Assembly (NCBI RefSeq): GCF_000970345.1
Contig: NZ_LAQU01000008.1
Location: 1 to 64,000 of the forward strand
Direction: 5' to 3'
Length of the DNA stretch: 64,000 bases
Source: Robbsia andropogonis
GTDB taxonomy: Bacteria > Pseudomonadota > Gammaproteobacteria > Burkholderiales > Burkholderiaceae
Below, in pieces: positions 57,180 through 64,000 of this stretch. The notes under the pieces are model-generated. The model ran no database searches, was not told the DNA's origin, and worked only from the letters and a program-made list of their open reading frames with translations. The position numbers and the translations under genes are program-made. The number at the start of each line of letters is the position of its first letter. The stretch's first letter is position 1.

Positions 57180-57719
57180 ATGTTCATTCGCCGATTGACA
57201 CCCTCGGATACTGCCGCATTCCAGGGGATCCGCCTTCTCGGACTACAAGAGGCTCCCGCGGCATTTGGGTCAAGCTATGAGGAAGAAGCGCATCGCTCAG
57301 TCGATGACGTTGCCAGCCGCCTTACCCAAACCTCGGAGCAAGCTGTCATCGGTGCATTCGTTGATGAAGCGCTGGTTGGCGTGGCCGGCGTGCGTAGACA
57401 GAACCTGCTCAAGTATCGTCATAAGGCGGCGCTATGGGGCGTCTATGTCCATCCTGGACATAGAGGGGTCAGCATCAGTAGAAAACTCGTGGATGCCGCA
57501 ATGGCATTCGCACAAGCAATGCCTGGGGTGATGCAGGTCACGCTTACAGTGACGAAGGGGAACGTTGCCGCTGCAGGCCTTTATCGATCCCTCGGTTTTG
57601 AGGTGTTCGGCGAAGAGCGCAACGGCCTGTTCGCAGACGGCATCATGCATGACGAAATCCACATGGCCCGCGTCTTCTTGTCCGCTGCCGACGTGATGAC
57701 GCACGCCAAAATACGCTAA
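57180..57719 (+). CDS. GNAT family N-acetyltransferase
   Basis: A 179-residue acetyltransferase: the central strand ALWGVYVHPGHRGVSISRKL is the acetyl-CoA binding motif, followed by VTKGNVAAAGLYRSLGF, the typical motif B end. The substrate cannot be read. The open frame begins 20 codons earlier at 57120, but the ATG at 57180 gives the family-like start MFIRRLTPSD. It is a single gene. Confidence 0.87.
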   Translation: MFIRRLTPSDTAAFQGIRLLGLQEAPAAFGSSYEEEAHRSVDDVASRLTQTSEQAVIGAFVDEALVGVAGVRRQNLLKYRHKAALWGVYVHPGHRGVSISRKLVDAAMAFAQAMPGVMQVTLTVTKGNVAAAGLYRSLGFEVFGEERNGLFADGIMHDEIHMARVFLSAADVMTHAKIR

Positions 57720-57935
57720 ATACCACGTGCCCTCCCATCACGGGATGTCCGATGCCTCGCACGACATCCGTGCAACGCAACCGAATAAATGAAGCACTTT
57801 TCAGTGAATACAGAAAGACATCGCATCTGATGTAATGAGATTTCTTGAGTAATAAGGCTTACTTGATCGTATTACACGGTTATATAACACCGTACTGACT
57901 CAAGCACTCAATTTTTTGCAATATGAGGTGACGGA

Positions 57936-58496
57936 ATGGCATATGAACAGTGGCGCAAATGGATAGTCGCGGCGGTAATAACCGGCGGTGTGCTGTCCAC
58001 GGGCATCCCGGCGAAGGCAGAAGAAATGGTTGGCAACCACCGCGTTCCCGAACCTGCAAAGGCAGTGGATCTCGATCAATACGTTGGCAACTGGTATGAA
58101 TTCGCACGCTACGACAATTTGTTCGAGAGAAACTGTGAGGGCGTGACGGCCCAATATGAGAAACGAAATGACGGCTTGATTCGCGTTGTCAACGTATGTC
58201 GTGAGGGAAGCGCGACCGGTCCGGCCAGGTCAATCGAAGGCAAGGCGCAAGTCATCGAGAACTCACAAAACGCCAAGTTGAAGGTGTCTTTCTTCGGACC
58301 TTTCTATGTTGGTAGATACTGGGTACTTGATCACGCCGATGATTACAGCTGGTCCATAGTTGGTGAACCGACCGGGCTATTCCTGTGGATTCTCACCCGT
58401 GACGCAAAACCCAGCCAAACACTTGCCGATGCGTTAATCGTTCGTGCAACGCAGCTTGGCTACGACGCCTCGAAGATTCGCAAAACGCAGCAATAA
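57936..58496 (+). CDS. Lipocalin (Blc family)
   Basis: A 186-residue secreted lipocalin. A signal peptide (residues about 1-28, ending AKA) precedes the first strand YVGNWYEFARY, the GxW signature of lipocalins; the late FLWILTRD is typical of Blc. There is no lipobox, so it is probably periplasmic rather than an anchored lipoprotein. Blc proteins bind lysophospholipids or fatty acids. GAGGTGACGG precedes the ATG. It is a single gene. Confidence 0.92.
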   Translation: MAYEQWRKWIVAAVITGGVLSTGIPAKAEEMVGNHRVPEPAKAVDLDQYVGNWYEFARYDNLFERNCEGVTAQYEKRNDGLIRVVNVCREGSATGPARSIEGKAQVIENSQNAKLKVSFFGPFYVGRYWVLDHADDYSWSIVGEPTGLFLWILTRDAKPSQTLADALIVRATQLGYDASKIRKTQQ

Positions 58497-59106
58497 TATT
58501 TTCGGACATTTATTGACTTGCAAGTCACACGCCCCCCCCCCGAAGGACGCTTGTACAACGGTGATTTCGCCATGCGGCAAGGGATCACCTCGATGCGTCC
58601 ATCGCTCAATTTCCCAAAAAACTGCACTGAAGGTTTCTCATCAGATAGGAACACTATTTTTATCCGGAGAGAAGCGCGTGCCATACTGCGCCCCTCTTTC
58701 CTGATAAAAATGCATTTCCTGATGAAAATGCCGTGAGTATTTCTTCCTTCGTCACCGGCGCCGAACGCGTGCTGCATGTGCTGTCCTCGCTCGCAGAAAG
58801 CAATCACGAGGTGATCCGGAATGGTCGTCACGCACATGAGGCCGTGGTGCGGACCCACTATACTTAACGCATCGCGCGACTATTGATGGGGGAATACTCA
58901 TTCAAGGCAGGATAACCAATAAGATAATTCTGGTATTTCAATACTTGTCCGTCCCTTCTCCGAAGCAATCCATTCGCTGCCGCTGATTCAATCAGCTGCC
59001 ATCCCGCGACTATTTAAATCCCGTACGATTCTACCGCGATTTTAAGTATAATGCCGGCATTCATTTCAAGTCCTTTAAAAAGGATTCGCGTTCAAGGGAA
59101 ACGGGG
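58497..59106. other. Intergenic stretch with degenerate regulator-like ORF
   Basis: 610 bases between the lipocalin and DUF1883 genes. The only suggestive piece is a GTG-initiated 44-codon frame (58733-58867) beginning with SISSFVTGAERVLHVLS, which resembles an IclR-type N-terminal helix-turn-helix but stops early. It is preceded by a tandem repeat. The rest (58870-59106) has an AT-rich section with no gene recognised. Confidence 0.3.
58697..58732. repeat. Tandem 18-bp direct repeat
   Basis: Two adjacent copies, TTTCCTGATAAAAATGCA and TTTCCTGATGAAAATGCC, differ at two positions. They lie immediately before the GTG of the IclR-like fragment. They could be a regulator site or a small local duplication. 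Confidence 0.75.
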
Positions 59107-59373
59107 ATGGGGCATATAAGAAAGAGAGAATTTTTAAAGCACGGTGATTCGGTTCTGGTCGAATGCTCTCATAAAGCGAATGTCATCCTCCTGGATGACG
59201 CAGAGTATGGGAATTACAAGGCGGGCCGACGTTATAAATCGCTCGGCGGTCAGTACCAGCGTTATCCGGCCATACTCTCGCCGGACCGGATGGACTGGTG
59301 GAATGTCGTCATCGACGTAGAGGGCACAGCCCAAGGCATGCATTACTCAATCGACTTCATGAAGCTGCCATAG
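59107..59373 (+). CDS. DUF1883 domain protein
   Basis: An 88-residue protein matching DUF1883: HIRKREFLKHGDSVLVECSH, then KANVILLDDAEY, GGQYQRYPA and WWNVVIDVEG. DUF1883 often occurs with TIR or other effector domains; here it stands alone. Its role is unknown. The ATG follows AAGGGAAACGGGG. It is a short single gene beside the PqiC-like gene. Confidence 0.8.
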   Translation: MGHIRKREFLKHGDSVLVECSHKANVILLDDAEYGNYKAGRRYKSLGGQYQRYPAILSPDRMDWWNVVIDVEGTAQGMHYSIDFMKLP

Positions 59374-59521
59374 CGTGTCTGCCAAGCGACGTCAGTCGTG
59401 CGTGGGCGCGTCGCCCCGGCCACCACATGTGGCCGGGGATCTCGCATCAGAGTGACAGCCGATGCGATACAATCCATCGCCGTGTCTCGAGTTGACGCCA
59501 GTCATCGATGGAACCTCAATA

Positions 59522-60133
59522 ATGAAGTCGTTTGCAACAGTCGCGATTACAACGTTTTCGTTCGCCTTGTCCGGGTGCGCTTGGTTTGGCCCATCGAGTT
59601 ACACATTGATCACGCCGATGGCGTCCACCGCGAATGCGGCGAAGACGGCCGACTTTGCGTTGAATGTCTTGCCAGTCGGCATTCCGCCGCAATTGGACAG
59701 CAGGAATATCGTCGTTCGTCGAGGATCGACGCAGACCGAGGTCCTCACCTCCAAGCACTGGACCACCCCTTTCGGCGATGAGGTGCGCACTGCCATCTCG
59801 CTGCAATTGGCGAACGAATTACATGCGCAGGACATCATGGGATTACAGACGTCCGCGTGGAGCCGCGTGGTTGATGTCAAATTGCAGATCCGTCGATTCG
59901 ATAGCTGGCCTGGCCAGTCCGTTGCGATCAATGCCGCATGGAGCGCAACGTTGACCAAGGACGGCGGCAATAATCCCGTGCTGATTTGCAGCGAAACGAT
60001 ATCGCAACCCGCGCCAGGTGGACTGTCGACAATCGTAGGCGCGCAGCAGGCCGCTGTCCAGACACTCGCCAGGAAAATGAGCGCTGAGATCCAGGCATGG
60101 ATCACATCCGGACGTAACGACTGCGCCAACTGA
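59522..60133 (+). CDS. PqiC-like lipoprotein (ABC-type transport auxiliary, DUF330 family)
   Basis: A 203-residue lipoprotein: the signal ends in ALSGCAW, a lipobox with the lipidated Cys near residue 18. The mature part includes LDSRNIVVRRG and the late QAAVQTLARKMSAEI of PqiC/YmbA proteins, which link MCE-type transport bridges to the outer membrane. No pqiA/pqiB homologs are seen here. The ATG at 59522 sits after a longer open frame to 59462 and gives a proper signal peptide. Confidence 0.85.
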   Translation: MKSFATVAITTFSFALSGCAWFGPSSYTLITPMASTANAAKTADFALNVLPVGIPPQLDSRNIVVRRGSTQTEVLTSKHWTTPFGDEVRTAISLQLANELHAQDIMGLQTSAWSRVVDVKLQIRRFDSWPGQSVAINAAWSATLTKDGGNNPVLICSETISQPAPGGLSTIVGAQQAAVQTLARKMSAEIQAWITSGRNDCAN

Positions 60134-60365
60134 CGTAGCCGACATGCGCGGTGTGATGTGTCACTGCTATTGGAAAATACCTGTTCGAATGAAAAGCAAT
60201 TTTTCGAGATAAGAAGTATCCGCCCCGCAGGGACCGCCGATCCGTCTGAGGGCAGATGTTTTCAAGGCACGCGAGTATAACCGCACTACACTCTCCGCCC
60301 CCTGGCTAACGGAATCACGTCAGCGCACCTCTGGCGACCTCCCTTTACAATCAGAGTGTTGCCGT

Positions 60366-60660
60366 TTACAGACCTGTCATTTTCGGGAAAGCTTCTGGCA
60401 ATCGCTCTCCTTCAATCTGAATTTTGGCACTTTCGCGGTTGCTCTCGATAAGATCCTCTGCCCTTAGTTCGCGGATGGCACCGCCCAGAATTTCCGCCAG
60501 CCGAATTTGCTTTTTTGTCCCGGAAATGGGCACGATCCAGCCCTTTTGTACCAGGAGCCAAGCGCGGACAATCTGAGCCCGACTGGCATTATGCTCAGTC
60601 GCGACAGCGCCGAGAACGTCGACCACGTAGACTTGGACGAGGTAAAACCCTTCGCTGCTC
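60366..60660 (-). pseudogene. Aldo/keto reductase remnant (C-terminal end only)
   Basis: The minus-strand frame ending at 60366 encodes HNASRAQIVRAWLL, KGWIVPISGT, a region IRLAEILGGA and the ending FPKMTGL, the last third of an aldo/keto reductase. The N-terminal catalytic part (DxxxY, K, H) is missing; before residue VVDVLGAVATEH the sequence no longer matches. It is a 5'-truncated remnant. Nothing nearby suggests a former operon. Confidence 0.7.
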
Positions 60661-60832
60661 TTTGCGCATGGATGGGGATAATGCCAACGCGGAGAATGGT
60701 ATCCTATAAGATCAGCTATTTTATGCATTAAAAAATATTGGGCGCCTATATTTTCCCCGTAAAAACAACGAGATGCAGTCAATGGCCGGGATCTATGCAA
60801 GCATTGTCACGCCGCTCCGGTGAAGAAAATCC

Positions 60833-62125
60833 ATGTGTTCATATGCCGGCCGTAATGATATGTTTTCAACAAAAGCGATGAGATGTCATCCGAAGGTTGC
60901 CCGCCTAGCAATCTGGGTGGCATGTGTTTGCGGTGCTACCGCGGCTGGCATCGTCAGCGCGCGCGCGGATTGTATCGACGACGCTGCGGCATTCCAGCAC
61001 GTCAACGTCTCCCTGATGCGAGCGATCGCGCAGGTCGAGACCGGCACGCATACGCGTGTCATCAGCACCAACTCGAACGGTAGCTATGACATCGGCCTGA
61101 TGCAAATTAACAGCGCCTGGTTGCCCGCGCTTGCGCGGCAGGGCATCAGCGAACAGTCGCTCTTCGATCCCTGCACAAATGCTTATGTGGCGGCCTGGAT
61201 TCTCTCTGAAAATATCCATCGATTCGGGCCTACGTGGGTCGCCATCGGAGCCTATAACGCGTCCTCGCCGAGCAAGCAGCTCGCATACGCCCAAAAAGTA
61301 GTCGACGCTGCGCATTCGATCATTAGCCCGCCGAGTTCTCCAATGCCAATTCTTCCCCCGTCCTACACGCCGCCGCAATCGTATAATCCGTTCGAGACCT
61401 TGCAAGTTGACCGGATACGATTCGCCAAGTCGCCAGAGATCGCAGCCGATGCCAACGCGGCCGCATCAGGCACGACACCCGACATGAAATCCATGACCGT
61501 CGCGCCCGGCAAATATCATTTCGGCTGGACCATCACAGGTACGCCCGATGTCCGGCCTGTCCAGGTCTTTGATGATGGCACGCAAACTTTTGTCCAGTTA
61601 CAGGACTTGGCACACGCACCGGCTATTTTCGCCGACACGCCGCAGGGACGGATATTGTTGTCGTGGAAAAGGCATCCGCCATACGCAGTGATCGACTCGT
61701 TGCAAGCCCATCTCGTATTCCAATTGGGCAGCGCTCAGGCCAAGGCAGAACGTACCGCCGTAATACCCTCAAACGTAGCCGCCAGCACTCACCCGTTCTC
61801 CCAGCAGGAGAGCAATGTGACCAAGGGCAACACGCCGGACGCCGTCGCACAGGGCGTAACATCGGCCAAACAGACATCCGTGGCTGGTGCCTTATGGTTT
61901 GCGACAGTTGGCCCGCAGGGCACATCGCATCAGGCTAGCGGTGCTGCGCGTGCTGCTCGGGCAAACGACCAGCCTGCCGAGACGACACGCGACCTATCAA
62001 CTGAGCCGATGACGAGCGCGACGACGACTTCCGCGATGTCATCGTCAAGAGCGGCATCGCATCCAACCGCGGCGGCCAATGCCGATAGTGCGCTTTGGTA
62101 CGTCGAGCCGCTCTCCAAGCCCTAG
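60833..62125 (+). CDS. Lytic transglycosylase fused to VirB9/TrbG-like domain
   Basis: A 430-residue exported protein. After a signal region (up to about residue 45) comes an SLT-type lytic transglycosylase domain (about 47-160): the catalytic Glu69 in AQVETG, GLMQIN at 88-93 and AIGAYNA near 138-143, as in VirB1. After a Pro-rich linker (165-185) a second domain (about 220-300) shows RPVQVFDDGTQTFVQL and PAIFAD...GRILLSW, then YAVIDSL and LVFQLG, the order of the C-terminal VirB9/TrbG/CagX beta-domain. A Thr/Ala/Ser-rich low-complexity tail follows. In T4SS these functions are separate proteins. No other T4SS gene is seen here. The start may be an internal ATG (60860 or 60878). Confidence 0.78.
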   Translation: MCSYAGRNDMFSTKAMRCHPKVARLAIWVACVCGATAAGIVSARADCIDDAAAFQHVNVSLMRAIAQVETGTHTRVISTNSNGSYDIGLMQINSAWLPALARQGISEQSLFDPCTNAYVAAWILSENIHRFGPTWVAIGAYNASSPSKQLAYAQKVVDAAHSIISPPSSPMPILPPSYTPPQSYNPFETLQVDRIRFAKSPEIAADANAAASGTTPDMKSMTVAPGKYHFGWTITGTPDVRPVQVFDDGTQTFVQLQDLAHAPAIFADTPQGRILLSWKRHPPYAVIDSLQAHLVFQLGSAQAKAERTAVIPSNVAASTHPFSQQESNVTKGNTPDAVAQGVTSAKQTSVAGALWFATVGPQGTSHQASGAARAARANDQPAETTRDLSTEPMTSATTTSAMSSSRAASHPTAAANADSALWYVEPLSKP

Positions 62126-62233
62126 CACATTATTTCGAAAGTTGATTCAGAGGCAAAATTCGCGATTGATCGTGCGCGATGCCATTGCTGCAGGCGTCGG
62201 AGCAGCAATGTCACGGCAGTCCAGCGAGCGCGC

Positions 62234-63103
62234 TCACGACCGCGCCAGCAGTACTCCCGCGAGTGCCACGGCAAATCCCGCAATCTGCAGGGCCGACAAC
62301 GCTTCGCCGAACCCGACATAGCCTTGAAGCGCCGCAAGCGGCGGTGCGAGAAACAGCAGGGAGGTAGCGCGCGACGCGTGGCCGCGCCTTACCATCCACA
62401 TCAGGAGCGTCACGCTGATGCCTGACAGCATCACGATTCCCCACGCGAGCGATATCCAGAGTGTGGTCGACGGTATCCAACGTTGTTCACGCAGAGCGAA
62501 TGCGAGCACCGCAGCCACAAGCGCTGCGCCGAGGTTCTGCACGGCACCCGCGCTGCGGATGTCGGCTTTCGCAAGCGAAGTTTTCTGAAACAGTGTCCCG
62601 GCCGTGATGGCCCCCACCGAGAGAATCGAAATCGCGACGACGAGCCACGACGGTACATGACCGGCATGCGCGGGTGCCACGGTGGCGATCTTCGGTGCCA
62701 GCACAAGTACAACGCCGGCAAGCCCTAGCGCCATGCCACCCCAGCCGCGCGGCGACAGGCGCTCGTTAAAGAGCGGCACCGCCAGCGCCGCGGTCAAGAG
62801 CGGCTGCAGGGCGCCGAGCAGCGCCATGACGCCGGCGCTCAAGCCTTGCGCGACCGCCCAGTAGCCGGCACCGAGATAGACACCCTGCATCAGCGCGCCT
62901 GCAAGCAGATGCTTGCCGATTGCACGTCCGCGTGGCCAGGCGGCGCGTGCTGCCCACGCGGCCAGCGCAAGCACCACGGCTGTGCCGCTGAATCGCCACA
63001 GCAGGAACAGGTTGGGATCGGCGTAGGGCTTGATCGCGCGCGCCACGACGAACCCGGTTGACCAAAGCAAAACGAAGACAGCAGCTATCAAATTGGCAAG
63101 CAT
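62234..63103 (-). CDS. EamA/DMT-family transporter
   Basis: A 289-residue membrane protein with ten helices in two repeated EamA halves (LWSTGFVVARAIKPYADPNLFLLWR at the start; PPLAALQGYVGFGEALS near the end of the second). Such proteins export amino acids, nucleotides or metabolites; the substrate is unknown. It runs alone on the minus strand. The 62126-62233 gap shows no gene. Confidence 0.9.
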   Translation of the reverse strand: MLANLIAAVFVLLWSTGFVVARAIKPYADPNLFLLWRFSGTAVVLALAAWAARAAWPRGRAIGKHLLAGALMQGVYLGAGYWAVAQGLSAGVMALLGALQPLLTAALAVPLFNERLSPRGWGGMALGLAGVVLVLAPKIATVAPAHAGHVPSWLVVAISILSVGAITAGTLFQKTSLAKADIRSAGAVQNLGAALVAAVLAFALREQRWIPSTTLWISLAWGIVMLSGISVTLLMWMVRRGHASRATSLLFLAPPLAALQGYVGFGEALSALQIAGFAVALAGVLLARS

Positions 63104-63277
63104 CGCGAGTCGAAGGCAACATCAAGTCATCAATTGGCCCCATCGAAGTCGCCTCGGGCGTCCGGCTCCGTGCTGACCGAACGGCCGACAACCGGCGTTC
63201 CCCGCCTGCCAGAAAACGCCCCCTGCATCATGCTTTTTCAGGTGCGGACGATTTGATCGTCGGCTTTCATTGACGTA

Positions 63278-63832
63278 TTAGCCATGAAGGCGCTTTGCGA
63301 CCGCAGCGACTCTCGCCGCATAGGAGGCAACCGTATCCAGATCGCCGGTCGGGATTTCCTCGACGCTGGCATCCGATGGCGACTGCACAAGCGCGCCGAC
63401 CGATCCACCCAGGTTGTTGACGTCATCACGGGTGGCCGCCTTGCTGTTTGTAGGCGGCAGACCGAGACTCACCCAGATCCCGCCATGCTGAGAAGCCAAG
63501 GTTTGCAAATAGATTAGCGTTACTTGTTTATCGCCGTTAAAGCTGGCGCTATTTGTGAAACCGCCAAATACCTTGTCTTGCCACGCACGTGTAAACCAGA
63601 TCTTCGATGTCGCATCTGCAAACTTCTTGAACTGCCAAGGCACCGAACCCATGTATGTGGGCGCCCCAAAAATAATGGCTTCCGCGGCAGAAAGCTTTTC
63701 CCATGCCGATTCTGAAACATTGCCTTCAGCATCGATTTGAATCAATTCCGCGTCGGCCGCCTTTGCGGCAACTTCCGCAATGCGTTTGGTGTGACCATAC
63801 CCGCTAAAAAAGATGACGACTGTATTGGACAT
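63278..63832 (-). CDS. Flavodoxin-family NAD(P)H:quinone oxidoreductase-like protein
   Basis: A 184-residue flavodoxin-fold protein: the FMN phosphate loop SGYGHTKRIAE near residues 10-20, GAPTYMGSVPWQFK (55-69) and FTNSASFNGDKQ follow the WrbA/flavodoxin layout. It probably carries FMN and reduces quinones, or acts as an electron carrier. The ATG at 63832 is followed upstream by 168 bases with no further gene. It is a single gene beside the EamA transporter. Confidence 0.9.
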   Translation of the reverse strand: MSNTVVIFFSGYGHTKRIAEVAAKAADAELIQIDAEGNVSESAWEKLSAAEAIIFGAPTYMGSVPWQFKKFADATSKIWFTRAWQDKVFGGFTNSASFNGDKQVTLIYLQTLASQHGGIWVSLGLPPTNSKAATRDDVNNLGGSVGALVQSPSDASVEEIPTGDLDTVASYAARVAAVAKRLHG

Positions 63833-64000
63833 TAGGCTTTCTCACTTGGAAAAAATAACGCTAGGGTATCGCTTGGATGGTATTACTTCCATGCTCCTAG
63901 AACAATTACTTACTTTTTGGTTAGTGCCACACCTGCACATTTCCCAGCCCCCCTTTTTACTCTAGCAAGGTGACCGCTTGCCTGCGGCAATCGACTGCAA

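Noticed and set aside
1-64000. Mobile elements, phage genes, CRISPR arrays, tRNAs and rRNAs.
   Set aside because: No transposase, integrase, terminal repeats, repeat-spacer arrays or recognisable tRNA/rRNA sequences were seen on reading.

Overview
The window looks like chromosomal DNA from a Burkholderiaceae bacterium (Burkholderia sensu lato, for example Paraburkholderia, Trinickia or Robbsia). The evidence is the gene content (a graminine-type siderophore NRPS, kdpFABCDE, DszABC/SfnB-like sulfur enzymes), the fairly high GC and the codon use. The genus cannot be fixed from the sequence alone. I see no rRNA, tRNA, CRISPR array, insertion sequence or prophage.

Region 1 (1-17.4 kb, minus strand) is an iron-regulated lipopeptide siderophore locus. 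A near-consensus Fur box at 16461-16479 precedes a collinear operon: MbtH, type II thioesterase, SyrP/TauD-like aspartate hydroxylase, HDO-cupin (SznF/GrbD-like) oxygenase, YqcI/YcgG (GntA/GrbE-like) heme N-hydroxylase, PvdE/SyrD-like exporter, FhuC-like ATPase, a FAAL-ACP-C initiation NRPS, and an A-PCP-C-A... NRPS that runs off the left edge. The first A domain reads D-L-T-K-V-G-H-V-G, an aspartate code. The HDO-cupin plus YqcI/YcgG pair is the hallmark of the diazeniumdiolate amino acid graminine, so the predicted product is an acylated, beta-hydroxyaspartate- and graminine-containing siderophore of the gramibactin type. A separate Sfp-type phosphopantetheinyl transferase (16.7 kb) and a divergent CDF metal exporter share a second Fur-like box.

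Region 2 (18.7-34.3 kb) is mixed housekeeping and accessory DNA: a small zinc-ribbon protein, a frameshifted MFS permease, a PfpI/DJ-1 protein, the full kdp potassium operon with its sensor KdpD and regulator KdpE (plus a small upstream membrane ORF), a decayed MocR regulator beside a PaiB-like FMN protein, an extensin-like protein and a fatty-acid desaturase.

Region 3 (34.5-56.8 kb) is a large organosulfur-scavenging island. It holds an SsuD-like monooxygenase, two sets of DszC/SfnB-like plus DszA/NtaA-like flavoenzymes, an aliphatic-sulfonate type ABC transporter (SsuA/B/C-like), a DppBCDF-like transporter with a fused double ATPase, two paralogous DppA-like binding proteins, an aldo/keto reductase, an EAL-like protein, and a protein carrying the Cys/His/Arg-Gly-Gly signature of the desulfinase DszB. 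The order dszB-dszC-dszA suggests a complete 4S-like route releasing sulfite from a sulfone or sulfinate. One of the two DszA-like genes is frameshifted.

Region 4 (57.1-64 kb) holds a GNAT acetyltransferase, a Blc lipocalin, a DUF1883 protein, a PqiC-like lipoprotein, an aldo/keto-reductase remnant, a lytic transglycosylase fused to a VirB9/TrbG-like domain, an EamA exporter and a flavodoxin. Several genes in the window are broken (MFS, MocR, DszA-like, AKR remnant), which points to ongoing gene decay or, for the two homopolymer frameshifts, possible sequencing error.
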